Source of the DNA: Tritrichomonas foetus | Taxonomy: Eukaryota > Parabasalia > Tritrichomonadida > Tritrichomonadidae | Direction of reading: 5' to 3' | Assembly (NCBI GenBank): GCA_001839685.1 | Contig: MLAK01001224.1 | Coordinates: 1-26,245, forward strand | Length of the DNA: 26,245 bases | Shown here: piece by piece, positions 17,523 through 26,245 of the stretch | How positions within the stretch are numbered: position 1 is the stretch's first letter | Layout: the number at the start of each line of letters is the position of its first letter | Notes under the pieces: model-generated | The model's database searches: none | Seen by the model: only the letters and a program-made list of their open reading frames with translations | What the model was told of the DNA's origin: nothing | Made by a program: the position numbers and the translations under genes

Positions 17523-19295
17523 ATGAATCCTGTATCTGAAGAAGGATCGAAAAATCGACGCCCCACAACAAATAGTCGAACCGACATTGCTGATACGAAC
17601 TTTAACTTTTCTAAAGAACCGCCATTCCCACTTCTAATCAATCCAAAGTCATTTATTGCTGCACAATTTTTGGGAATTAATGCAGACGAAGCAAATTTTG
17701 TCGATTTGTTAGAATCAAATTCAGAGGTTAATTCCAAAATTGTTGATTTTGTTGGCTATGAACGGGAATTCATACGAAAATCGAGATGCCTCCAAACCGT
17801 CCTTCAAAAAGTGACAGGAACAATTTTTGCTGTTCTTCCTCAAGCACTTTTTCCATCACTTATTGCCCTCACTGATGCACATGTTGAATTTCTTTCTAAA
17901 CTTGAAGAACTTATCAAGAATGGAAAGGAGGATCTCGTTCAAAATTTCATTTTTTTACTCACAAATAAAATTAATGAAAACCCTGAAAATAACAAACTTA
18001 ATGCTTCACATTATAGTTCACTGAATAGAAGTCAAAGTGTCTTTAGAAGTAATAGTTTAAACAGCAATTCACATCCATTATTAAATGATAGCAATAATAA
18101 CACCAACAGTTCAGAGAATTTTATGAATAATTCAAATTTATCAAATTCTCGAAATAAAACAATAAATATTGTTCAAAGTGATGAATCTTTTCAAGATAAC
18201 CAAGAAAATAAATCAAATACTCCTAAGTCTACTCTAGAGAAATCAGAAAAAGAATTTGATATTCGAAAAATTTTGGAAATTCATCAAAATTACAGTATTC
18301 AACTTTTAAAAGTTGAAAATTTAGCAAATTCTTTTTCTGTTGAATGCAAATCAGAAATTGCAGAAGAATTAGGCGAAGATGTTGTCATAAGAGCTTTTCG
18401 ATTACCTTTCCTCTGGCAAGATTATTCTTTAAATCTTGTAAATTGTTTATTAAACGTAGACTCAATAAAAAATGATAGTAAATTGAATGACCTATTGACG
18501 AATTTCATGAAAGTCATTGAAAATTTATCAGATTCTGTTGATTCTATTCCATTTTTAGAAAACATCAGTCGACAATTTTTAAGAGAACCTTTCCCTATTG
18601 TCATTACAGGAAGAAGATTTATTTGTCAAGGAAAAGCTTTCAAGCAATGTCGAAAAACTCTTGCTGAAAGAGTATTGTTTTTATTTTCGGATATTTTTAT
18701 TTATGCTCAACGGAAAGGTGGAAAATTACTTGTTCCTAGGGCTTATTTACTTTGTAAATTACGTGTTGAAGCCCACAATTATAATGATCAACCTAGTTTA
18801 TATATTTACGCACCGATTAAAAGTTTTATTTTACAATTCCACACATTTAAAGATCGAGATTATTGGAAAGGTACTTTAAAAGATGCAATTTCAAATGCAC
18901 AAGGCTATCAAATCATTCCAAGATATCGAGAAGCACCAATTTGGGTCCCCGATTCGGTATCAAATAATTGTATGAATTGTAATGTCCAATTATCATTCTT
19001 TAACCGGAAACATCATTGTAGATGCTGTGGTAAAATAATGTGTAGTGAATGTCTTCAAAACAAATTTGTGATTCCAACAATTTCTAATAAACCAGTGAAA
19101 ATTTGCAGTAAATGTTTGGAGGTGTTGAAAAAAGAAGCTGAAGAAACTGAAAAAAGGAGGTCTTTGAATCCTAAAGTACAAGAAAAGGACATAAATGAAG
19201 ACGAAGAAGAAGAAAATATGAATTTGATTTTGAGCACAAATGGAACATTACAACCTGGTGATAATGATTCATCAGACTCTTCTGGATCTGCGTAA
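17523..19295 (+). CDS. FYVE- and PH-domain Rho guanine-nucleotide exchange factor-like protein
   Basis: This 590-aa protein reads as DH-PH-FYVE. The FYVE finger is clear at about 471-535: it has WVPD, the Cys pair CMNC, the basic lipid-binding motif RKHHCRCCG (495-503), CSEC, and a closing CSKC. That motif binds phosphatidylinositol 3-phosphate on endosomes. Ahead of it, residues about 360-460 look like a PH domain, with ERVLFLFSDIFIYAQ as the typical strand pair and DYWKGTLKDAI as the end helix. A helical DH-like region lies at about 70-350, with a long Asn/Ser-rich insertion (about 160-240) in the middle. By family knowledge such proteins activate Rho/Rac/Cdc42 GTPases at PI3P-rich membranes. 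The DH part is divergent, so exchange activity is inference. The C-terminus is acidic (Glu/Asp/Ser). The start is the first ATG. Confidence 0.85.
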   Translation: MNPVSEEGSKNRRPTTNSRTDIADTNFNFSKEPPFPLLINPKSFIAAQFLGINADEANFVDLLESNSEVNSKIVDFVGYEREFIRKSRCLQTVLQKVTGTIFAVLPQALFPSLIALTDAHVEFLSKLEELIKNGKEDLVQNFIFLLTNKINENPENNKLNASHYSSLNRSQSVFRSNSLNSNSHPLLNDSNNNTNSSENFMNNSNLSNSRNKTINIVQSDESFQDNQENKSNTPKSTLEKSEKEFDIRKILEIHQNYSIQLLKVENLANSFSVECKSEIAEELGEDVVIRAFRLPFLWQDYSLNLVNCLLNVDSIKNDSKLNDLLTNFMKVIENLSDSVDSIPFLENISRQFLREPFPIVITGRRFICQGKAFKQCRKTLAERVLFLFSDIFIYAQRKGGKLLVPRAYLLCKLRVEAHNYNDQPSLYIYAPIKSFILQFHTFKDRDYWKGTLKDAISNAQGYQIIPRYREAPIWVPDSVSNNCMNCNVQLSFFNRKHHCRCCGKIMCSECLQNKFVIPTISNKPVKICSKCLEVLKKEAEETEKRRSLNPKVQEKDINEDEEEENMNLILSTNGTLQPGDNDSSDSSGSA

Positions 19296-19728
19296 TTATA
19301 TTATTTTTTATGATAAATAGCTATTTTTGACGATTTTCTATTATTGTTTTTAGTTATATTTGTTTGTTTATCTCAAAAATAATTTTCATCAATTCCTAGT
19401 CATGGTTCTTAATCAAGCTAATGAGAATTCAGATTATGAATTTAACTCTTTTCAATTGATTCTTAAGAAAATTGGTGCATCATGTTGTATCCAATCATTC
19501 AAATAATATATTAAAGTTACTAATTAAACAACCAAGTATAGAACTTGATATAACAGATAACATTTTGTAAAAAAAATCAATTCAAATTAATGCACATCCA
19601 CTTCATTCTGCTGTTAGAAGAGAAAATATCGTGAAATGGAAAGATAAATCATGTTAACAAGCTGAAATGCAAAATATGTATATATATAAAACACATATCG
19701 GTTCAACATTTGATTCAAACAAAAAATT
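19296..19728. other. Convergent intergenic region, nothing recognised
   Basis: This lies between the stop codons of the FYVE gene and the glycosyltransferase-like gene. It is AT-rich with no open frame or repeat of note. The glycosyltransferase stop codon overlaps TAAA, a sequence used as a polyadenylation signal in trichomonads. Confidence 0.45.
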
Positions 19729-20817
19729 TTATTCAACATCAACTAAGCCAGCCTTGAAATTCTCAAGCTTGAGAATTTTGTTAATTTCCGTAAAATAGCC
19801 TTTTCCATGTACAAGATACATTTCGGGGAACCTTTTTAGTATATCTTCTCGATTGACTTCAACATGTGCAAAATTTCCAATAAGATCAGTATATCTCATT
19901 CTTCTCATCACATGTTGTGCTTCTCTTAAATTCCTCTGTTTTACAAGATACCTCATTATCGAACTATCGTATGGCAAAAAGCGATAAGTTTTATAAACAC
20001 GTGTTAAAAAATCACGGGCGCATTTGTTTTCAACTCTAACAACACTATTTCCATTCATATGGCCATGAATTCTGCCACCAAATGCTTTTTTCTGGCGCTG
20101 CTGTGATCCTAAAAACCAAAAATCTGAATCTTCAGCAAAAGCATATGATCGTACTTTTTCAAGCCAACCGTTTCTTAACGGAAAAGTGTCAGGTTCATGA
20201 TAAAGAACAAAAGTGATGTTCCTGTTTGGCGCTATTTCTGTCATAAGTGGATAAAACATTTCCGTGTTACCTGATGCAATCCATTGGCCATGCATATAAT
20301 CTCTGCGATATAGGTCGAAGCGCGGCTCAATCTGTCGAGGAAGGATTTCGAATGAAGAAAATGTGTCGGAAAGCATTTTTGAAACTTGTTCGTTGTCGCG
20401 GATGAAATTCTCGATGGCTTTTGTGATGGCTGAATCGTTATAAACTGGATATAAAATGAGTTTGGTTCTTTTTCTGAGATTCTCAGCGGCCGTTTTTTGT
20501 TCTTCAGAAGCAACGCTATTTGAATTTTCATCATCATTTTCATTTTGAGATTTAGGTGGAAAAAGAGGTGAAAATTCAGGGAGAGACCAAATATATAAAA
20601 GCGCCATAACGTTGTGAACTTGTTTGGTGGGGAATGGAATGACTACAGCAAAAGTGGAATCGTCGGATGGCGGATTTGTCGTGCAATTTGAAAAAAGGGT
20701 GTCGACTTTTGACGCGTATTGTGAATATGCGGATATTGAATGCGTATACCAGAAGAAGAACAAGGCTGGGAGAATTGGAATCATAACAGTGAAATAGCAC
20801 CACCAGTTTCCAATCAT
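19729..20817 (-). CDS. Type II membrane glycosyltransferase-like protein
   Basis: This 362-aa protein has a single N-terminal signal anchor (about 7-24, rich in Phe/Leu/Ile) and a lumenal domain, as in Golgi glycosyltransferases. FAVVIPFP (56-63) is a typical first strand of a GT-A nucleotide-sugar fold. YHEPDTFPLRNGWL (206-219) carries an Asp motif (EPD, 208-210) that could bind the metal of the nucleotide sugar. DFWFLGSQQR and GRIHGHMNGNSVV (248-260) follow. The series 'EPD..P...W', 'FW..GS' and 'GH.NGN' also occurs in a group of poorly characterised plant and algal glycosyltransferase-like proteins. A hydrophilic insertion (about 90-110) is specific to this copy. Donor and acceptor sugars cannot be told. 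The start is the first ATG and places the anchor at the very N-terminus. No operon partner is present. Confidence 0.65.
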   Translation of the reverse strand: MIGNWWCYFTVMIPILPALFFFWYTHSISAYSQYASKVDTLFSNCTTNPPSDDSTFAVVIPFPTKQVHNVMALLYIWSLPEFSPLFPPKSQNENDDENSNSVASEEQKTAAENLRKRTKLILYPVYNDSAITKAIENFIRDNEQVSKMLSDTFSSFEILPRQIEPRFDLYRRDYMHGQWIASGNTEMFYPLMTEIAPNRNITFVLYHEPDTFPLRNGWLEKVRSYAFAEDSDFWFLGSQQRQKKAFGGRIHGHMNGNSVVRVENKCARDFLTRVYKTYRFLPYDSSIMRYLVKQRNLREAQHVMRRMRYTDLIGNFAHVEVNREDILKRFPEMYLVHGKGYFTEINKILKLENFKAGLVDVE

Positions 20818-21499
20818 TTTTCTTAATTTTTCAAATCACATTTCGAATTTTCAAATCACATTTCATCATAATGTTACTATCAAACAATAATTTCAAAACT
20901 CAAATGGAAATATGAATTATGCTTAATTTAAAGGTGTTTTGAGGATACAAAAAAGATGAGTGAAAATTGTGATTGAATTTTTTTTGGGTTTGAAAAATGC
21001 AAATTGCATTTGAGATGGTAAAATTTTTGGTTTAAAACTTCTCACATAAATAAACTCCATAATGTAGTTTTGATCACTATACTGAATCATGATTCCTTTG
21101 TTAGTCTAAATGACAAAATTATGAAATGTCAACGTTTAGAAGAAAGCAATTAAAATTAATTTTAGTGTGTAAATATCAGAAGTAAAACAATGATATACAT
21201 CATTTATCAGAACCATTCTAGATACAACAAGATAACAACAAAACTATTGATGTATATAATTAATTCAATTTTCAAAGATTTTTTTTTTATCGTTGATGTT
21301 TTTATTCAATTTCGTATTCAAATTTTACTTTTCATTCAAATATACCACCAATTGTGCGAAAAAAAAGTTTCAGAATTGAATCCCCTAAAATCTTTGATGA
21401 TTATTTTGAATTCAACTTTTTTTCAAAAAAACTCACATCACTTCACCAAGATTTTACGGTTAAAGTGGAGCCACTTGGACTTTTGTTACTTGGAGAATA
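20818..21499. other. Divergent intergenic region with a short tandem duplication
   Basis: This is the shared upstream region of the glycosyltransferase-like gene (leftward) and the Stm1-like gene (rightward). It contains a 20-bp tandem duplication next to the leftward ATG (20828-20867). A 113-codon plus-strand frame (21190-21531) overlaps the Stm1-like start and looks like translated AT-rich noncoding sequence. Confidence 0.5.
20828..20867. repeat. 20-bp tandem duplication in a gene leader
   Basis: The sequence TTTTCAAATCACATTTC occurs twice head to tail with a 20-bp period; 17 of 20 positions match. It begins 11 bases upstream of the glycosyltransferase-like ATG (minus strand), so it would lie in its leader or core promoter. 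Confidence 0.75.
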
Positions 21500-22320
21500 A
21501 TGACATCCAATCCATTCGCTATCTTAGCTGATTACCCTGAAGAGGGCCCCGCCGTTCCCGACCGCCAGAAGGTTGTTCGTGAGAAGAATCGTCACGAAAG
21601 CGGCACTGGACGCCGCGACCGTGAGAAGAGAGAAGGCAGGGGAAGGTCAAATTGGGGGAACGCTCTTTCCGAGAGCAGTCGAAACGCTCAAAACCTGCGA
21701 AATGCAAAAGATCAAGAAATGTAAATGAAAACGAAGAACACGAAAATGTTGTTGAAAAAGAAGCTGAACCACAAATTCAATACGTAAGCGCTTCAAATTA
21801 CTTCGATTCGGACGATGACGGCGAAATCGAATACGGAGTTCCCGCAGCTTCAAAGAAAACAGTTGTTCACATTCCCGAGCAATACGCAGCAATTATCGCC
21901 GAAAAACGAGAAAAAAACGTTGAAGTTCGAACATATAACGACGATGAAGATAATAACGGACTCGAAACCGGCTTTTTGAATACACAAGAAGCACTCAAAT
22001 CTCGTCAGGAATATCGCGGAAGGTCGGCGCCACCACGCGGAGCTTCAAGAGGCGCACCGCGCGGAAGAGGCCGCGGCGGAAGAGGAAGGGGCGCACCAAG
22101 GGGGGCCCCGCGTGGAGGAAGAGGAAGAAATCCAAATGGCCGATTCAACGGTGAAGAAAATGATCGTCAAGCACCAGCAACACCTGAAGAAAGGCCTCAT
22201 CATGACGGCCAGCATGGAAAAGGGCCGCGCGACCGCCGTGTTGGAAACGTGCAACATCAGCGAAACAGCTAGCAACCGCGCAACACAAAACTCAGCCTCG
22301 ACAACTTCCCGAGACTTTAA
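21500..22320 (+). CDS. Stm1/SERBP1-like RGG-box RNA- and ribosome-binding protein, frame interrupted twice
   Basis: The N-terminus (SNPFAILADYPEEG) and the motif NRHESGTGRRDREKREGRG followed by SNWG match the Stm1/HABP4/SERBP1 family. These proteins bind ribosomes and mRNA and can occupy the mRNA channel of idle ribosomes. The first frame runs from the ATG at 21500 to a TAA at 21722-21724. The rest is in the -1 frame: acidic NVNENEEHENVV, then IPEQYAAIIAEKREKN, then an Arg/Gly-rich RGG box (about 22005-22135). That frame meets TAG at 22270-22272. Reading past it gives QPRNTKLSLDNFPRL and a TAA at 22318-22320, and the NFPRL end recalls the FPSL/FPAL end of the family. The shift could lie anywhere from the GGGGG at 21654-21658 to the AAA near 21718. 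One missing base plus a stop mutation, assembly errors, or recoding are all possible. The region is clearly richer in G+C than its surroundings. Confidence 0.65.
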
Positions 22321-22929
22321 TTAATTGGATTCAAAAATAGGTAATCAGCCTAAAGGTGGGTCCAGTCATTTTCTTTCTTTCTTTCATTTCATTTCATTAC
22401 TTCATCTTTTTATCAAACAATATGTTGTTTCTCTATTTTTGGTGTATAGAATTGCTGATTTGAGATCATCTTTGTATTATGTATTGTCCATTTGATATAT
22501 CATTTCATTTATAAATTGAAATTCGATAAAATAGTGAAAGATATGTGGGGCTAGTTTTAATTAATGTTTCCGACACTGGGTGTTTATCTTTATGGCTTAC
22601 GATTGTGCCCAGGGTTTGAAAAATGGTTACCCCGTTAGAGTAAAATTCAAAATAAGTGAAAGAATCTTATGACATTTGAGAAGAGTCATCCTGGAGTGCA
22701 AAAAGTTATATAACCTATGATTTTCATTTCCGAAATTATTTTTGGTGTAAAAGCAAACCAAATGTGTATATCTCATAGGATTTTATATTGGAATAATTAT
22801 ATTACTAAATGCGAATGAAGAAATTCTCCACAGATTTGTTTGATTCATCATGAATTTAACGAAATATTGTAATAAATATGAATAGAAAAAAGTTTGTCCA
22901 ATAAAAATGTGTTTATATTCACATCATGA
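22321..22929. other. Convergent intergenic region with a GC-richer hairpin-forming patch
   Basis: The left end holds a short TTTC/TTTCA repeat (about 22370-22400). A patch at about 22550-22650 is richer in G+C than the rest. It contains CTGGGTG and, some 30 bases later, TGCCCAG, which can pair. A second small pair, ATGAC and GTCAT, follows at about 22668-22690. It could be a small structured RNA, but the same patch is open in more than one frame for short distances, so a decayed coding fragment is equally possible. No known RNA family is recognised. Confidence 0.3.
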
Positions 22930-24501
22930 TCAACATATTAAGCAGGAGCTCTGCTTTGGTTTTTCTACCTGGCTCAGCTCCTTAGGAGATCCTGTCTGGC
23001 TGTCTGGTTTCTTTTTCTTGATTATTCTCTTCCTCATCTGCATCACATCACCTGTGCACATTCCAATGTCGAGTGGTGTGCTGTCTTCAGAAACAGTCTT
23101 ATCTTTAAATATGAATCTGTATTCTTCATAGTTCAAATCGTACCTCTTACAAATGTCCTTCATTGCAGCCTTGAAGCTTGTTGATGCACGAATTGTTTTC
23201 TTTTCTTCGATTTTCTTTGGACCGATAATATTAAATGTCACTTTTGCATTTGGATTGCTGGTAGCCTGACTAGTTGAATTGTTTGTAGTTGTTGTATTTG
23301 CATTTGAAGATGTTGGAGCCTTAGCGACACATTTTGGAACAAAGTCTTGAACTTTGAAATCTTTTGGAAGTGGATTTCCTTGTTGGAAAGAATTCGGTGT
23401 TTTCAATATTGGACTGTTGATGTGTTGTTGCAATTTTTGAGACTGTATTTGGCTCTGATATTGACCTGTATATTGACCTTGGGCGTAAGTTGGCGGGTTT
23501 TCATCTTTCGGCTTTGGAGTTGGCTTCTTGCAGCATTTAATAATATCGTTGGTTGACATTTCGAGTTCCGCTGGAGTTTTTTCAACACTGATGAATCGTT
23601 CTTTATAACGGAAGTTCAATTTATCGAAATCGAGTTTCAATGCATTACATCGATCTTGTAACCAAAATTTTAGCTGTCTATCTCGCTTCACAGTTGTTTT
23701 GTGTTCGCCGCCATTCAAATCGACAAAGATCAGAGTTACCTGGCCACCTTTCTTTGGTGGATTTGATGCAGCAGGATTGACGATTTTTGGCACAGCTGCC
23801 GGCTTAGCAGCAGTTTTAGGGGCATACTTAGTTGTTTTTAAGGCCGGCGAAGGCTGAGACGGTAAAATTTGGGAATTTGTTGGAATTAGTTGAACTTTGG
23901 CTTTACTCTCCATTTTCAGTGACGCAGGCGTTTCAATTCCTTTGATTATCCTTCCTCTGTACATGAAAGTGAATGTTTTTGGCGGGAGATTGAAATAATT
24001 TTCGAAATCGCCCATAATTTGGTGGAATGACACAATTGAAGAAACAGAAAGGCTACTCCTCTGTTTCAACTTTTCTATATCGAAGCCGCAATCTTTGTTC
24101 GGAAACTCGAATTCAATCAAAATCTGATTCGGTTGAGGGCGATGACCTTCACGCTGGACGAAATTGGTGATCCAGGCAATCAAATCGTTCGCATTCTTAA
24201 CGCCGTAGATTCTGTCTTCAACATATGTTGAAAACGGGTCTACAATCGCAATAATCGACTCTGTAATATGTGTGAGATTATATGCGTAGCAAAACCAGTT
24301 TCCAACTTCGTTATTTCGAAAGAGAGCTTGACTGATAAAATCGGTGATCATATTCGGGTGGTTTTGGACGCGTGGATCGGCTAAAACTGAAGTATCGTTT
24401 GGTGTGTTTTCAATCGAGACGATAAGCCATTTTCCGTAAAATGACGCATTATTTATGAACTGATGGAATTTTTCGCGTGGTGAAAGAAGAGCGTAATTCA
24501 T
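22930..24501 (-). CDS. UAS thioredoxin-like and triple ubiquitin-like domain protein with C-terminal CaaX box
   Basis: This 523-aa protein begins with a UAS-type thioredoxin-like domain (about 8-115: KWLIVSIENTPNDTS, then a helix and GNWFCYAY), as in the FAF1/UBXN7 family of p97 adaptors. Three ubiquitin/SUMO-like domains follow at about 126-207, 254-324 and 419-493. Each ends in a strand of the type 'vqLip', 'diikc' or 'DVMQMRKR' after a 'yrgr.i...tpasL' or 'fkdktvsedsTPldig' turn, which recalls Rad60/NIP45 SUMO-like domains. Linkers are rich in Pro, Lys, Gln and Asn. After the last domain come a polybasic run (RKRIIKKKK) and the final residues CLIC, a CaaX prenylation signal. By family knowledge UAS proteins link ubiquitinated cargo to Cdc48/p97; no UBX motif is certain here. 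The lipid anchor is inference. The start is the first ATG and lies a few bases after a TCATT initiator candidate. Confidence 0.8.
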   Translation of the reverse strand: MNYALLSPREKFHQFINNASFYGKWLIVSIENTPNDTSVLADPRVQNHPNMITDFISQALFRNNEVGNWFCYAYNLTHITESIIAIVDPFSTYVEDRIYGVKNANDLIAWITNFVQREGHRPQPNQILIEFEFPNKDCGFDIEKLKQRSSLSVSSIVSFHQIMGDFENYFNLPPKTFTFMYRGRIIKGIETPASLKMESKAKVQLIPTNSQILPSQPSPALKTTKYAPKTAAKPAAVPKIVNPAASNPPKKGGQVTLIFVDLNGGEHKTTVKRDRQLKFWLQDRCNALKLDFDKLNFRYKERFISVEKTPAELEMSTNDIIKCCKKPTPKPKDENPPTYAQGQYTGQYQSQIQSQKLQQHINSPILKTPNSFQQGNPLPKDFKVQDFVPKCVAKAPTSSNANTTTTNNSTSQATSNPNAKVTFNIIGPKKIEEKKTIRASTSFKAAMKDICKRYDLNYEEYRFIFKDKTVSEDSTPLDIGMCTGDVMQMRKRIIKKKKPDSQTGSPKELSQVEKPKQSSCLIC

Positions 24502-26245
24502 GAATGAGGGATTTCAAGAATTAAGAATTCGAGTGGAAATTTGCCCCAATATAAAAATAAACTATTGAAAATTAAAGGGGAAAATCGGTTTTGGTAAAAT
24601 TTTAGGTTAAATAAAATTCAATTGGTTATGCTTTCAATGGTTTATGAAGTCTGAAAAGTGGATTAAATGGTCGAGCTTTTTGAAACTTGTCAATAATTAG
24701 AAAGTCATTTATTTTTTGGTAAACGTATGGAATGACAATTAATTGGATAATATTAAGTAACTTTGGAAAAATGATTGATGAAATATGATCAAGGTTAATT
24801 GATTATTTCCCAGTATTTGCCAAACTTACTAATTGCAATTCAATATTCATCATTATTTTTTATTCGTCGTAATTTTTCAAACTTTGTATTTTGTAAATCC
24901 CGAGTTCTAACTTTAATATTTATTTGGTGCAGATGATTTCAGAAAAGAACTTAACTCCATATATTTTTAGATTATTTTGAAAAATGTATTTGTGACTATC
25001 AATGTGACATGCGTGGACATTAATACTTTTCTATTTGACATTTATAAAAAAATATTGTAATCAAAAGCTTTATCGTATAATGAAGAATGGTGATATCAAA
25101 ATTAGGAAACTGATAAAAAACGACTCCACAGATATCAAAAAAATTGCAGACATCAATGAAATATTCTTTAAAATTATAAGGAAATGGAAGTGTTTTAAAA
25201 ATCTTTATCTTACTTTAATATTGGAGTGATTAAGCTTTTAATTAATTGGAACATCAATGAATCATTCCATTATTTTATGAAATATGCCAATGTTCATCCA
25301 GCCTTGTCTTATTTTATCTTGAAATTATCTTCATGAAACTTTGTAATTATCATCTATCCAAATATTATCAGGATAAAATAATTTCTAGTGAACAAAATTA
25401 TAATTATGAAAGCTGTGAAGATTGGTATCCTCTTGGCTCACATCCGTTATTGTTTACGTACTAAGTTTTATACAATTCCCTATTCATATATAGAGGAATA
25501 ATGTTGCCTTAATGTGGGTGGAAGAAAAATTCAGATCTTTCATTAATTATGAACTTATTTGTGATTAAAGAAAGAATGATGAACAACAAGGATTCAGTAA
25601 TACCTTGCTTTTTTGTTATTTAATAGTCTTGTTTTTAAAGCTAATCATTCAATACCAACAAAAATTCGTAATTACATATGTGAGATTTTACTGTGTCAAT
25701 GTCCACTTACATATATATTTAGTATTTCATCACATGTCTATTCATTAGTTACTTAATTTAGCAGGCTGGAAATCATTACACCTGATTTTTATGAAGGAAT
25801 GGGTAATAATTTTAAACTTTTGTTCATTTCAATTCTTTATGATTTTAAGTATTATAAATACCACACATAATGTGTTTATTTAATAAATGATTTCATGAAA
25901 TGTTTTCATATATTCTGATACAATAAGATAAATACTCCCTTAATTAAGGTTATTGTTGTGGAATATAGGAAATGTTTTTAGATCACATTACATTCCAACT
26001 TTGATGAACAAAATATTTTTCATATGGCATTTCGCTTTTCATCAAATTTTCACCTTCCTCAAACTTCATCAAATGAATATGAATCTAAGAAATGAATATC
26101 AGAAGGCAATGAATAGTTAAGCTAATTCGCATATGTTTTATAACTTTACACACTTTAAATAAAAAGTTAAGTGTATCACACCGAATTACATGGTATGATA
26201 GAATTTGTCACTATTGCTTATTTGTTCACTTTTTGATATAATTTT
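24502..26245. other. AT-rich intergenic region, nothing recognised
   Basis: More than 1.7 kb to the window end with no gene I can support. A 50-codon plus-strand piece from the ATG at 25080 (KNGDIKIRKLIKND) has no recognisable motif. No tandem or inverted repeat of note was seen. It may contain decayed sequence or the flank of a gene beyond the window. Confidence 0.45.
24503..24507 (-). promoter_or_regulatory. Candidate initiator (Inr), TCATT, directly before an ATG
   Basis: On the minus strand the leader reads ccTCATTc and then the ATG at 24501, so the motif ends one base before the start codon. Trichomonad leaders can be only a few bases long, which makes this plausible, though the motif is short. 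Confidence 0.4.

Noticed and set aside
21190..21531. 113-codon plus-strand frame overlapping the Stm1-like start
   Set aside because: The composition is that of AT-rich noncoding DNA, and it overlaps the much better supported Stm1-like N-terminus in another frame.
21654..21660. G GGG AAC as a programmed -1 slippery site in the Stm1-like gene
   Set aside because: It fails the X XXY YYZ rule, because the first codon ends in G while the second begins AA, so re-pairing in the A site would be poor.
21647..22275. Minus-strand frames opposite the Stm1-like gene
   Set aside because: They are shadows of the GC-richer RGG-coding sequence, with Arg/Ser/Phe-rich products and no motif.
25035..25229. 64-codon plus-strand frame near the right end
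   Set aside because: It starts at TTG, is Lys/Ile-rich and short, and has no similarity I can see.

Overview
The window looks like nuclear DNA of a trichomonad (parabasalid protist, Trichomonas/Tritrichomonas type). The base composition is very A+T-rich. The open frames are long and intronless, in both orientations and not in operons. Several ATGs follow closely on a TCA(T/C)(T/A) initiator-like motif. The gene content is eukaryotic: a two-repeat Myb protein, ER glucosidase II, a DH-PH-FYVE protein, an Stm1/SERBP1-like RGG protein, a PPP phosphatase, a UAS/ubiquitin-like protein and a decayed class III cyclase. I saw no tRNA, rRNA or CRISPR array. The genus is an inference.

Layout: (1) 295-2255, minus: a multi-pass membrane protein of GT-C glycosyltransferase type, split by a -1 frameshift that falls on a canonical T TTT TTC heptamer. 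(2) 2366-3746: a 1.37-kb element with 33-bp terminal inverted repeats flanked by TTAA. It is a non-autonomous or decayed DNA transposon about 110 bp upstream of that gene's ATG. (3) 3747-5484: a poly-A tract and empty AT-rich sequence. (4) 5485-6561, plus: R2R3-type Myb. (5) 7673-9004, minus: a PPP-family phosphatase with a loop insertion and a basic tail. (6) 9619-10144, plus: a decayed adenylate/guanylate cyclase domain. (7) 10600-11229, plus: an unknown tail-anchored-like protein. (8) 11891-13525, plus: a P-loop NTPase with a DCX/ubiquitin-like N-terminus. (9) 13583-13763: a 13-bp minisatellite between convergent genes. (10) 13933-14181, minus: a small histone-fold protein, divergent from (11) 14339-17023, plus: a glucosidase II alpha-like GH31 protein with an altered active site. 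(12) 17523-19295, plus: DH-PH-FYVE. (13) 19729-20817, minus: a type II membrane glycosyltransferase-like protein. (14) 21500-22320, plus: an Stm1/SERBP1-like protein interrupted by a frameshift and an in-frame TAG. (15) 22930-24501, minus: UAS plus three ubiquitin-like domains and a C-terminal CaaX box. (16) 24502-26245: nothing recognisable.

The genes do not form one system. Three could act in the secretory pathway (GT-C protein, glucosidase II, type II glycosyltransferase), but nothing shows co-regulation. I found no convincing new multi-gene system. The best leads are the TTAA element, the frameshift at a perfect slippery site, the TAG in a readthrough-like context before a conserved-looking C-terminus, the altered GH31 active site and the UAS-UBL3-CaaX architecture.
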